DNA of 27,879 nt from positions 1 to 27,879 of IMG/VR virus record IMGVR_UViG_3300044631_001963; one strand, given 5' to 3'. A model generated the notes under the pieces. The model was not told the DNA's origin. It worked only from the letters and a program-made list of their open reading frames with translations, and made no database searches. Numbering within the stretch: position 1 is the first letter of the stretch; each line of letters opens with the position of its first letter. This document shows positions 20,727 to 27,879 of the stretch, piece after piece. Origin of the DNA: a virus. Made by a program: the position numbers and the translations under genes.

Positions 20727-20755
20727 TTGACACCATCTGTGTTGGAAGGTATAAT
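20727..20755 (+). promoter_or_regulatory. Consensus promoter of a leaderless gene
   Basis: TTGACA at 20727-20732, a 17-base spacer and TATAAT at 20750-20755. The ATG at 20761 lies six bases after the -10, so the mRNA should begin at or beside the start codon. Confidence 0.75.
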
Positions 20756-20760
20756 AAACT

Positions 20761-21135
20761 ATGATTAATTTAAACGAAGAAGACTGGTTTCTCGAAGGAG
20801 TAAAACAGACACATATTGCAGCGGGCAGAACCGCAATGCAGATAGCTTTAATTATAGATGGAACGATTGCTTCATTTATAGGAGTTAGCCCAGAGATAGC
20901 AGAGAAGTTTTTAAATGCATCTACGATATCTGATATTGGGGAGATAAGCCCAGGAATATTTGAATTTAATCTTGATGGCGAGACAGTAAAATCAAATGAA
21001 AAAATATACTCAATTATGCTCTCAGATCCAACTATTGTTCATGTAAGCCTAGATGCCCAAAGACATGCAGACAAGGCAGAAGAGGGCTGGTTATACCAAG
21101 GAGGCCAATTCGTAATTCCAGGAGTTTATGAATGA
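20761..21135 (+). CDS. Hypothetical protein, 124 aa, leaderless
   Basis: Unknown. A mixed alpha/beta protein with a hydrophobic middle (ALIIDGTIASFIGVS, about 29-43) that may be a core strand and not a membrane span. No ribosome site is present. The perfect promoter at 20727-20755 predicts leaderless translation. The stop overlaps the next start (ATGA). Confidence 0.75.
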   Translation: MINLNEEDWFLEGVKQTHIAAGRTAMQIALIIDGTIASFIGVSPEIAEKFLNASTISDIGEISPGIFEFNLDGETVKSNEKIYSIMLSDPTIVHVSLDAQRHADKAEEGWLYQGGQFVIPGVYE

Positions 21136-21362
21136 CCAGTAAGTGGCAGGAATACAAAGAAAAGTTGGGTGAGACAAGGCCCTGGGATATATTAAACCCT
21201 AACACAGAATATGTCGAAGAAGCGGAAGCAACAAGAAGATATGATATATGTAAGGCATGCCCAGAGCTTATAGATTTAACCAAGCAGTGCAAACAATGTG
21301 GATGTGTGATGCCATTAAAAACAAAGCTTGCAAAAGCTACATGCCCACTATCAAAATGGTAA
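21132..21362 (+). CDS. Zinc-ribbon protein, 76 aa
   Basis: CKACPEL (about residues 40-46), CKQCGC (53-58) and a final CPLSKW form a multi-Cys pattern I recognise from small phage proteins of unknown role. It probably binds one or two zinc ions. It is coupled to 20761-21135. Its place among fibre genes suggests a role in assembly or a virion tip, but that is not shown. Confidence 0.75.
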   Translation: MTSKWQEYKEKLGETRPWDILNPNTEYVEEAEATRRYDICKACPELIDLTKQCKQCGCVMPLKTKLAKATCPLSKW

Positions 21363-21432
21363 ATATTGCAATTTGAATAAAAGATATACGGTATAATAAG
21401 ATAACACGCAACACCGCCAGGAGGATTTATAA

Positions 21433-21984
21433 ATGGCAACGGTTTTTCCAACAAGTAAAGACAATCTCAGCAATCCCTCATCTTCAAGCGAATTGGTGGG
21501 CCATGCCCAGCAACACGCAGATGCCAACGATGCAATTGAAGCACTTGAAACAGCAGTTGGTGTAACTAACTCATCCGATTCAAGTTCTTTGACGTACAAG
21601 GTAAATACACTATCAACAGCAGTTGCAGGAATTGCAAGTAACGCCGATGTTACAACAACTCTTCTTGGACTGGATGGAAATAACGATCTTGAAGTAAACG
21701 GTATTGAAAACCCTACTAACGTAGATTCATTTTCAAAAACTGCATGGAGAACAGTCCATTACAAGATACAGGTTAAAAAAGGAATTGATGTTTACTCTTC
21801 AAACATCACAGCAACACATGATGGAACGGATGTTCTAGTATCAGAATCAGACATCATTTCAACAACAGGTAATTCATTGTTTACTTATACCTTTGAAGAA
21901 AATTCAGGTATAATTAGTCTAAGAGTCACCCCTAATGGTGGATCTATTACTTTTAAGTATTATAGAACCGCAATTAAGGCATAA
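21433..21984 (+). CDS. Fibre-like protein, 183 aa
   Basis: The N-terminal VFPTSKDNLSNPSSSSELV...HAQQHADANDAIEALE pattern is typical of phage tail-fibre attachment modules, with a short helix near 25-42 suited to trimer formation. The C-terminal half is beta-rich and ends in ITFKYYRTA, like the end of 22014-23282. The AGGAGG ribosome site is clear. A TATAAT (21393-21398) upstream has no good -35. Confidence 0.75.
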   Translation: MATVFPTSKDNLSNPSSSSELVGHAQQHADANDAIEALETAVGVTNSSDSSSLTYKVNTLSTAVAGIASNADVTTTLLGLDGNNDLEVNGIENPTNVDSFSKTAWRTVHYKIQVKKGIDVYSSNITATHDGTDVLVSESDIISTTGNSLFTYTFEENSGIISLRVTPNGGSITFKYYRTAIKA

Positions 21985-22013
21985 TAAAAAAAGCAATAAG
22001 AGGAGTCATATAA

Positions 22014-23282
22014 ATGGCAACAGTAGTCAAAAATTTTAGAATTAAATCAGGCCTCATTGTTGAAGGTACAACAGGTACAATCAATGGCCAAAACATACTT
22101 ACAGAAACAGGCGGAGACGCCTACATCCTCAACCTTGTTGGCGGAGCGACTCTTGTAAAATCAGTAGAAGCCACACAGCTTGAAGTTAATGGTGCAGGTA
22201 AGCTTTCCGTAAAGTCTGGCGTATTTGATGCAGCAGGCGCAGCAGCAGCTGCACAGACTGCAGCAGAAGCAACTGCATCAGCAGATGCAACATCAAAGGC
22301 TAATGCCGCATCATCATCTGCAATTTCAGCAGCCTCAACAGATGCTACAACCAAGGTAGCTGCAGAAGCAGCACTTAGAGTATCAGGCGATGCAGCTTCA
22401 GTTTCAACTGCAGCAGCAGATGCTACAACTAAAGCAGATGCAGCTCAAGCAGCAGCAATTTCTGCAGCATCAGCAGACGCTACAACCAAGGCCAATGCAG
22501 CAAAAGCAGGAGCAGAAGCTACTGCAGCAGCAGCACTTTCAACTGCAATCTCAACAGAGGTTACAAACCGTAATACAGCAATTTCATCTGCAGTAGATTC
22601 ATTAGTAGACGGTGCACCAGCACTTCTCAATACATTAAATGAATTAGCAGCAGCAATTAACGATGATGCTAATTACACAACAACTCTTACATCAGCATTA
22701 GCAACAAAGGCTAATTCATCTGACGTTACAACAGCAATTGCAACTGCAAAAACTGCGGCAGAAGCCACAGCTTCAGCAGACGCTACATCTAAGGTAGCCG
22801 CAGAAGCAGCCCTCAGAGTATCAGGAGACGCAGCCTCAGTTGCTACAGCATCAGCTGATGCAACATCAAAAGCTAACGCCGCTCAAGCAGCAGCAGAAGC
22901 AACAGCAGCAGCTGCTAACACAGCTCAGCAAGCAGGAACAACAGCATTTACAGCGCTAAACGTAAATGATCAAGCAAAGCAAATTGCAGCTTCATCATCT
23001 GGAACAGCATCAGTTGCTGGAACAGCTTACCAGTGGGCAAAGGCTGACTATCGTTCAGCTAAGCTACTTGTTAAGATTGATAACGCAACACACAATGAAA
23101 TATCTGAAATTCTATTAACACTAGATGCATCAGATAACGTAGCAATTACAGAATATGCAATTGTTGGAACTAATGGATCAAGAGGAACGATTACAGCAGA
23201 AGTATCTGGTGCAGATGTTCTTGTAAAGGTCACACCAACAAATAACTCAACAGTTAAAGTATCTGGAACACTACTTAAATAA
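22014..23282 (+). CDS. Ala-rich coiled-coil tail fibre, 422 aa
   Basis: The N-terminal module ATVVKNFRIKSGLIVEGT is shared with 23354-23713. Two long Ala-rich coiled-coil regions (about 73-185 and 243-305) are built from ADATTKANAAQAAA-type units, with a loop APALLNTLNELAAAIN between. The C-terminal beta domain is like that of 21433-21984. It is probably a trimeric fibre. The coil DNA repeats nearly match those of 23769-25571. Confidence 0.8.
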   Translation: MATVVKNFRIKSGLIVEGTTGTINGQNILTETGGDAYILNLVGGATLVKSVEATQLEVNGAGKLSVKSGVFDAAGAAAAAQTAAEATASADATSKANAASSSAISAASTDATTKVAAEAALRVSGDAASVSTAAADATTKADAAQAAAISAASADATTKANAAKAGAEATAAAALSTAISTEVTNRNTAISSAVDSLVDGAPALLNTLNELAAAINDDANYTTTLTSALATKANSSDVTTAIATAKTAAEATASADATSKVAAEAALRVSGDAASVATASADATSKANAAQAAAEATAAAANTAQQAGTTAFTALNVNDQAKQIAASSSGTASVAGTAYQWAKADYRSAKLLVKIDNATHNEISEILLTLDASDNVAITEYAIVGTNGSRGTITAEVSGADVLVKVTPTNNSTVKVSGTLLK

Positions 23283-23297
23283 TTAAATAAAGGTTTT

Positions 23298-23320
23298 GGG
23301 GGATTCCTTAAAAATCCCCC
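23298..23320. other. Intergenic hairpin without T tail
   Basis: GGGGGATT/AATCCCCC with a seven-base loop sits between the stop of 22014-23282 and the next gene. There is no T run on either strand, so it may protect an mRNA end and not terminate. Confidence 0.5.
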
Positions 23321-23353
23321 ACAATAAAACAATTAGGGGATAAGTGAACTTAA

Positions 23354-23713
23354 ATGGCAACAGTTAATAAGAATTTTAGAGTAAAGAATGGATTGAATGT
23401 GGCTGGTACAGCTACGTTTGATTCTAATATTGTATTAGGCACCGCCCCGATAGCATTTGATGAAACAACAGGGAGACTACAGGTTCAGATTAATGGAACT
23501 TGGGTCTCTTTAGCACATACAACAGATGTAGTAGATACATCTGGAGCAATTAGCTTTATGGATATTGGATTAGCAATCGATTACGATGGCAATCCAGTCT
23601 ATACAGTTCAGGCAAACGGGGTTGTAACAACAGCGACTAAATTCGCTGACGGCGGAACCCCTTCAACAACTTCATACGATCTATCCTTTGACTCCAGCAC
23701 AATTAATGCTTAA
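23354..23713 (+). CDS. Short fibre-like protein, 119 aa
   Basis: Its N-terminus (ATVNKNFRVKNGLNVAGT) matches that of 22014-23282, so both probably attach to the same virion site. The remainder is beta-rich with no coil. It may be a short accessory fibre or a trimming product of domain shuffling. An AGGGGAT ribosome site lies upstream at a somewhat long distance. Confidence 0.7.
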   Translation: MATVNKNFRVKNGLNVAGTATFDSNIVLGTAPIAFDETTGRLQVQINGTWVSLAHTTDVVDTSGAISFMDIGLAIDYDGNPVYTVQANGVVTTATKFADGGTPSTTSYDLSFDSSTINA

Positions 23714-23728
23714 TTGTAATGGGCTCAG

Positions 23729-23737
23729 TGGTATAAT
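23729..23737 (+). promoter_or_regulatory. Extended -10 promoter TGG-TATAAT
   Basis: This extended -10 is 32 bases before the ATG of 23769-25571. No clear -35. The leader ends in an AAGGGG ribosome site. Confidence 0.5.
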
Positions 23738-23768
23738 TTACAAATAATATAAAATAAGGGGTGGCATA

Positions 23769-25571
23769 ATGTCAACAGTAAGAATTCAAGTAAGAAGAGG
23801 CGTCGCAGCAGACTGGACCTCAGTTAACCCAATACTAGCAGCAGGAGAAATGGGTTACGAATCAGATACAAACAAGTTTAAATTTGGTAACGGTACAGGA
23901 ACATGGAGCACACTTTCATATGGTGCATCAGATACACCTGGCGTTACAGAAATTGCACAAGATGCAATAAATTCAGCTCTTTCAGTTGGAACAGGTCTTA
24001 CAAAGACATACAATGATGGCGCTAACACAATTACAGTAGCTATCAATGATGCAGTTTGGGCAACTAGGGCATATGTAGATTCAGCCAATACAGGCCTAGT
24101 AAGCACAGCGGACTTAACATACATTCCATTTGAAGACAGAGGGGTTGCAAACGGAGTTGCTTCACTAGATGCAAATACCACAGTACCATCAGCTCAAATA
24201 AGCGATTCTTCAGTAAGAAGCAAAATTAGTGCTTCTGGAGATGGTATTTCATACAACTCATCAACTGGAGCGCTATCACTTGATTTTTCAAACGCAGCAA
24301 CATCTGTTGCAAGCCAAGGATATGTAGCAACACAAATTGCAAATACTGTAAACGGTGCACCAGGAGCACTAGACACTCTTCTAGAGCTTTCAAATGCATT
24401 AGGAGCAGATGCAAATTTTGCAACAACAGTAACAAATAACCTTGCAACAAAATCACCAATTAATTCACCAACATTTACTGGAATAGTAACAATCCCAACG
24501 GGAGCAGTTATTTCAGGATACGACCTTCAAGCAGATAGAGAGTCTGCAGTAACAGCAGCAGTTTCAACAGCAGCAACAGACGCAACATCAAAGGCTAACG
24601 CCGCTCAAGCAGCAGCAATTTCTGCAGCAGCAGCAACTGCATCAGCAGATGCGACAGAAAAAGCCAACGCAGCCCAGTCTGCAGCAGCAACAGACGCTAC
24701 TACAAAGGCAAACGCCGCTCAAGCATCAGCAATTTCTGCAGCAGCAACAGACGCTACTACAAAGGCATCCGCCGCTCAAGCAGCAGCAATTTCTGCAGCA
24801 GCATCAGACGCTACAGGCAAGGCTGACGGAGCAGTTGCAACTGCATCAGCAGATGCGACAGCAAAAGCCAACGCAGCACAAGCCGCAGCAATTGCAGCAG
24901 CAGCAACTGCAGCAGGATCTGCTCTTTCATCACATGAATCAGATACAACAAACGTTCACGGAATTTCGGACACATCACTTCTAGCACTTAAGTCAGAGGT
25001 TGCAGCAGTAACAGCAGCTACACTAGGTCTTGGAAACGTAAACAACACAGCAGATTCAGCAAAGCCAGTATCTACAGCACAGGCTACAGCAATCGCAACT
25101 GCTAAGTCAGAAGCAATTGCAGATGCAACAGCACAGGTAAATGCAGTTATCGCAGCAGCACCAGCAGCAATGAACACACTTGATGAACTTGCAGCAGCAC
25201 TTGGCGATGACGCTAACTATGCAGCAACAATAACAACTGCGCTTGCAGGCAAAGTTCCTTCAGCTACACCAATTTCACAGAAGACAGCAAGCTACACTCT
25301 TTCATCAGTAAATGAAAAAGACTCAATGATCGAAATGAATGCAGCAGGTGCAACGACAGTCACAATCCCAACAGATTCGGCAGTTGCGTTCCCAATCGGT
25401 ACATCACTAGATGTTCTTAGAGTGGGAGCAGGCGCAGTAGACATTGCAGCAGCAGGCGGAGTTACAGTAAATGCAACTCCAGGATTAAAGCTTCGTGCAC
25501 AGTGGTCATCAGCAACATTAATAAAGAGAGCAGCAAATACTTGGGTACTTGTTGGCGATCTGTCAGCTTAA
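23769..25571 (+). CDS. Long Ala-rich tail fibre, 600 aa
   Basis: The N-terminus (RIQVRRGVAADW...FKFGNGTGTW) matches the module of 17032-19161. A beta part (about 55-245, with SPTFTGIV) is followed by a long Ala-rich coiled coil (about 265-390) of repeated DATTKANAAQAAAISAAA-type units and LDELAAAL loops. A C-terminal beta domain (about 495-600) ends the protein. Near-identical DNA repeats of about 57 bases lie at 24577-24830. It is probably a major trimeric side fibre. Confidence 0.8.
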   Translation: MSTVRIQVRRGVAADWTSVNPILAAGEMGYESDTNKFKFGNGTGTWSTLSYGASDTPGVTEIAQDAINSALSVGTGLTKTYNDGANTITVAINDAVWATRAYVDSANTGLVSTADLTYIPFEDRGVANGVASLDANTTVPSAQISDSSVRSKISASGDGISYNSSTGALSLDFSNAATSVASQGYVATQIANTVNGAPGALDTLLELSNALGADANFATTVTNNLATKSPINSPTFTGIVTIPTGAVISGYDLQADRESAVTAAVSTAATDATSKANAAQAAAISAAAATASADATEKANAAQSAAATDATTKANAAQASAISAAATDATTKASAAQAAAISAAASDATGKADGAVATASADATAKANAAQAAAIAAAATAAGSALSSHESDTTNVHGISDTSLLALKSEVAAVTAATLGLGNVNNTADSAKPVSTAQATAIATAKSEAIADATAQVNAVIAAAPAAMNTLDELAAALGDDANYAATITTALAGKVPSATPISQKTASYTLSSVNEKDSMIEMNAAGATTVTIPTDSAVAFPIGTSLDVLRVGAGAVDIAAAGGVTVNATPGLKLRAQWSSATLIKRAANTWVLVGDLSA

Positions 25572-25599
25572 TTAGATAAAAGATAATAGGAGATAAAAA

Positions 25600-26925
25600 A
25601 TGGCAAATAAGAAAATCGGTATTAAGTCTTCAGCACAGGATAACTTCCTAGAGCCAAAGGCCGTTACTGGATTTACTGCCACTGGTGTTAACGGAGGGGC
25701 GTTCAATAGCGGTTCAGCGAATTTAGCTTGGACGCTTCCATCCGATTCACCAGCAGCAACACTATATACAATAGTGTCAAGTCCAGCAACAACAACACAA
25801 ACATCAACTTCTACCACAAAGGCTTTTACAGGCCTCGCTGGTGGAACATCATACACATTTACAATAACTCCATCTAATGCAGTTGGCAACGGTCCGACCA
25901 CTACTTCAGGTGCTACAACACCTACTACTGTCCCAGCTCAAGTTGGTGTTGTTTCAGCATCATCTTCAACAGCAGGAACAGACGTAGTGTCATGGTCAGC
26001 ACCAGCAAATGGTGGATCAGCAATTACGGCATATTACTGGGCATCATCAGACGGAAAGTCTGGCAGTACAGCATCAACATCCGTATCAGTTGCTCAAGAA
26101 CAAGGAACTGCACAGACATACACTGTTTATGCAGCCAATGCTAACGGAAATGGTGCTGCATCAGGTGCCTCTGCTTCAGTTACAACCTTCTTCTCACCAC
26201 CTTCATTCTTTTCCCCTCCAGGGTTCTTTTCCCCTCCAGGGTTCTTCGCACCTCCAGGGTTCTTTTCACCTCCAGGGTTCTTCGCACCTCCAGGGTTCTT
26301 TTCACCTCCAGGGTTCTTCGCACCTCCAGGGTTCTTTGCACCTCCAGGGTTCTTTTCACCTCCAGGGTTCTTTTCCCCTCCAGGGTTCTTTTCACCTCCA
26401 GGGTTCTTTTCCCCTCCAGGATTTGGCGGATGCATAGAAGAAAACACACTTATTAAAACAACAACAGGAATGAAGGCTATTAAAGATCTAGCAGTTGGAG
26501 ATACAATTGTCTCAGTAGATTTAGCTGGAATCCCATTAGTTGGCTCACAAGAAGAGTCAGAGTTTGATCTAGCACTATGGAATTCAGACAACCTAGTCTC
26601 TTCAGGAAATGTTGAAGCTACAGTAACTTCAAAGATTGGTAAAATTGTACCGCAGGTAATGTATTTTAATGGCAATGAGTCAAAGAAGGTATCTCTAGTA
26701 CAGCATGTATTTATTAAAAGAGATGGCATGTACCAGGTTCAAGTTTCAGCAGACGTAGTTGAGGGAGATTACCTTGTTCATGTAAATGAAGACGGATCCC
26801 TTACAGACGAGCTAATCGAATCAATCACACTGGTTGATGGAGTAGCAACAGTATATAGATTAAATACAGAGCCACAAGACTGGTTCGTTGCAGATGGAAT
26901 TCTGCTACATAATTTAAAGATCTAA
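25600..26925 (+). CDS. FN3 - PPG-repeat - Hint domain protein, 441 aa
   Basis: Two fibronectin-III-like domains (about 17-110 and 111-196) are followed by thirteen FF(S/A)PP(G/S) hexads (197-274), then FGG and a Hint domain (278-438). The Hint part begins with C278 (CIEENTLIKTTTG), has DLAVGDTIVS (296-305), a block-B-like H369 and a terminal H437-N438. Only LKI follows. The residue after Asn is Leu, so protein splicing is unlikely, but N-S acyl shift and cleavage at G277/C278 are possible. That would leave a C-terminal Gly-Gly or a thioester. There is no endonuclease insert. AGGAG precedes the ATG. The next genes encode prolyl-hydroxylase-like enzymes. Confidence 0.85.
   Translation: MANKKIGIKSSAQDNFLEPKAVTGFTATGVNGGAFNSGSANLAWTLPSDSPAATLYTIVSSPATTTQTSTSTTKAFTGLAGGTSYTFTITPSNAVGNGPTTTSGATTPTTVPAQVGVVSASSSTAGTDVVSWSAPANGGSAITAYYWASSDGKSGSTASTSVSVAQEQGTAQTYTVYAANANGNGAASGASASVTTFFSPPSFFSPPGFFSPPGFFAPPGFFSPPGFFAPPGFFSPPGFFAPPGFFAPPGFFSPPGFFSPPGFFSPPGFFSPPGFGGCIEENTLIKTTTGMKAIKDLAVGDTIVSVDLAGIPLVGSQEESEFDLALWNSDNLVSSGNVEATVTSKIGKIVPQVMYFNGNESKKVSLVQHVFIKRDGMYQVQVSADVVEGDYLVHVNEDGSLTDELIESITLVDGVATVYRLNTEPQDWFVADGILLHNLKI
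26188..26421 (+). repeat. Thirteen 18-base tandem repeats (FF-S/A-PPG)
   Basis: Thirteen in-frame 18-mers encode FFSPPS once, then FFSPPG or FFAPPG. Variation is limited to the Ser/Ala codon and synonymous changes, so recent expansion and strong selection on the peptide are both likely. Twelve of the units contain Pro-Pro-Gly. Confidence 0.95.
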
Positions 26926-26952
26926 TATACAAAAGCTGTTTATTTTTAATAA

Positions 26953-26981
26953 TTGACATTTATATACTTAAATGTCATAAT
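26953..26981 (+). promoter_or_regulatory. Promoter of a leaderless oxygenase gene
   Basis: TTGACA at 26953-26958, a 17-base spacer and TGT-CATAAT at 26976-26981. The ATG at 26988 is seven bases after the -10, so translation is predicted to be leaderless. Confidence 0.7.
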
Positions 26982-26987
26982 AAATAA

Positions 26988-27695
26988 ATGATAGGCTTAA
27001 TGGCAGAAATGCAAAATGATTTATCGGAGACATGGTCTTCAAAAGAACAGCTTTTCCCTGGACTTTGGGTTTACAGAGATGTAATTAAAAAAGATTTAAA
27101 TCTTTCCCAAAGACTAGAGGAAGAGCTTTCTTTGTCTAAAGGATACAGGTGGCAACGAGCTACGGTTGGCGGAAGTAAGAAATCTATAGACTATAGAGAC
27201 TGCTTTGATTTTAAAATTGAAAAGACAAGCTTTCCCGAAAAAGACAAGCATCAAGTTGTATTTGAAAAAATATGGCAAGACTCGTATGACGCACAAAACC
27301 CAGCTCTTCAAGACTATTGCAATATGTATAGCATACAAATGAATTTCTGGGAAAAAATGAACTTTGTTAAATATGGTCCAGGTAATTACTTTAAAGAGCA
27401 TGCAGATCATGGGTTTTCTTACGTCTCAACAGTCTCATTAGTTGGCTATATAAACGATGACTATGTTGGCGGAGAAATTGTTTTTCCAAAACTTGGTTTA
27501 CAAATTAAACCTAAAGCTGGAGACCTTTATATATTTCCTTCAACATATTTGTTTTCACATGCAGCCATGCCAGTTTCTGATGGCATAAAGTACTCTGTGG
27601 TAACAATGACAGATTATAATGATAATTCTCACGGAGATGAGTTTGACAGCTTTGTTAGACTAAAAAATAAAAGCAAATTGAATATGGGAGGGTAG
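26988..27695 (+). CDS. Prolyl-4-hydroxylase-type 2OG/Fe(II) oxygenase, 235 aa
   Basis: The iron ligands are H138-x-D140 (FKEHADHG) and H191 (FSHAAMP). The predicted 2-oxoglutarate ligand is K201, ten residues after H191. Collagen prolyl 4-hydroxylase has the same H-x-D...H-x9-K spacing with Lys, whereas the other oxygenases in this window use Arg. GYINDDYVGGEIVFP (153-167) is the usual strand. The gene lies 62 bases after the PPG-repeat protein gene and has its own promoter. Peptidyl-prolyl hydroxylation is the leading prediction. An in-frame ATG at codon 5 is an alternative start. Confidence 0.8.
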   Translation: MIGLMAEMQNDLSETWSSKEQLFPGLWVYRDVIKKDLNLSQRLEEELSLSKGYRWQRATVGGSKKSIDYRDCFDFKIEKTSFPEKDKHQVVFEKIWQDSYDAQNPALQDYCNMYSIQMNFWEKMNFVKYGPGNYFKEHADHGFSYVSTVSLVGYINDDYVGGEIVFPKLGLQIKPKAGDLYIFPSTYLFSHAAMPVSDGIKYSVVTMTDYNDNSHGDEFDSFVRLKNKSKLNMGG

Positions 27696-27696
27696 T

Positions 27697-27879
27697 ATGA
27701 ATCAGCCAGAGATGTTAGCACCAGGAGTTCTTGTATATAGAAATGTATTTCCAAAAGAAATGGATTTGATTAACAGGCTTGAAGAATGTTTATCCAGAGA
27801 CCCAGATGCCGAAGGTGTCGGATACTCAGACTCACCACATGCAACTTATAAATGGAAACAGGCCACAACTGGTTATGCT
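27697..27879 (+). CDS. Second P4H-like oxygenase, N-terminal part (runs off the window)
   Basis: The ATG at 27697 follows GGGAGG, one base after the previous stop. The 61 visible residues resemble the start of 26988-27695 (APGVLVYRNVFPKEMDLINRLEE versus FPGLWVYRDVIKKDLNLSQRLEE, then YKWKQATTG versus YRWQRATVG). It is therefore a tandem paralogue. The catalytic residues lie beyond the window and cannot be checked. Confidence 0.7.
   Translation, partial: MNQPEMLAPGVLVYRNVFPKEMDLINRLEECLSRDPDAEGVGYSDSPHATYKWKQATTGYA

Noticed and set aside
17032-25571. Diversity-generating retroelement, suggested by the Mtd-like N-termini
   Set aside because: No reverse transcriptase or template/variable repeat pair is visible in the window.
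26188-26421. Possible CRISPR-like or satellite array
   Set aside because: The units are contiguous without spacers and all in frame in a protein gene.
26127-26729. Long minus-strand frame rich in NPGGEK repeats
   Set aside because: It is the reverse reading of the 18-base PPG repeats and has no start signals of its own.
26431-26925. True splicing intein
   Set aside because: Leu follows the terminal His-Asn and there is no C-extein beyond three residues.

Overview
The window reads as part of the genome of a tailed double-stranded DNA phage, probably infecting a low-GC actinobacterium. The evidence is a GP88-family gene (a family named from mycobacteriophages), a small actinophage-style holin, a lysozyme-like endolysin, a phage-type class II ribonucleotide reductase, a tRNA, and a 12-kb array of tail-fibre and adhesin genes. 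Several strong promoters sit 6-9 bases before a start codon, which predicts leaderless mRNAs, and palindromes of the actinobacterial CRP/GlxR type recur. The host assignment is inference. No terminase, capsid, polymerase or integrase gene lies in this window.

Left part (1-6200), all on the minus strand: 23 very small genes (32-239 residues) packed in short operons with stop/start overlaps. Many are too short for ordinary gene callers. Several encode zinc-ribbon-like or single-helix membrane proteins. Nine promoters here share one unusual layout, TGTCAG-N10-TATAAT with no normal -35 box. Seven have a TGTGA-N6-TCACA palindrome about 65-85 bases upstream of the predicted start. The decamer CGACACGCCG/C occurs nine times, and one 106-bp intergenic module is duplicated exactly 744 bases apart. 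Perfect DnaA-box 9-mers occur at both ends of the first 1.9 kb.

Middle part (6200-12300): after a non-coding switch region, plus-strand genes encode an SGNH-like protein, two 2-oxoglutarate/Fe(II) oxygenase-like proteins, a two-CxxC mini-protein, a tRNA-Ile(UAU) and a small membrane protein. Minus-strand genes then encode a sulfotransferase-like protein, an oxygenase fused to a CDGSH iron-sulfur motif, several small proteins and the endolysin. A candidate small RNA lies between a consensus promoter and a strong terminator at about 10940-11004.

Right part (12400-27879), plus strand: nrdJ, the holin, then about eleven tail-fibre or adhesin genes. These share a few N-terminal modules followed by coiled-coil, collagen-like, fibronectin-like or Cys-rich segments. 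The last (25600-26925) has two FN3-like domains, thirteen FF(S/A)PP(G/S) hexads and a C-terminal Hint (intein-like) domain. Immediately downstream come two tandem oxygenase genes of the prolyl-4-hydroxylase type. The complete one has the H-x-D...H-x9-K arrangement of collagen prolyl 4-hydroxylase. My leading hypothesis for an undescribed system is that these enzymes hydroxylate the PPG repeats (and perhaps the collagen-like fibre) while the Hint domain processes the same protein.
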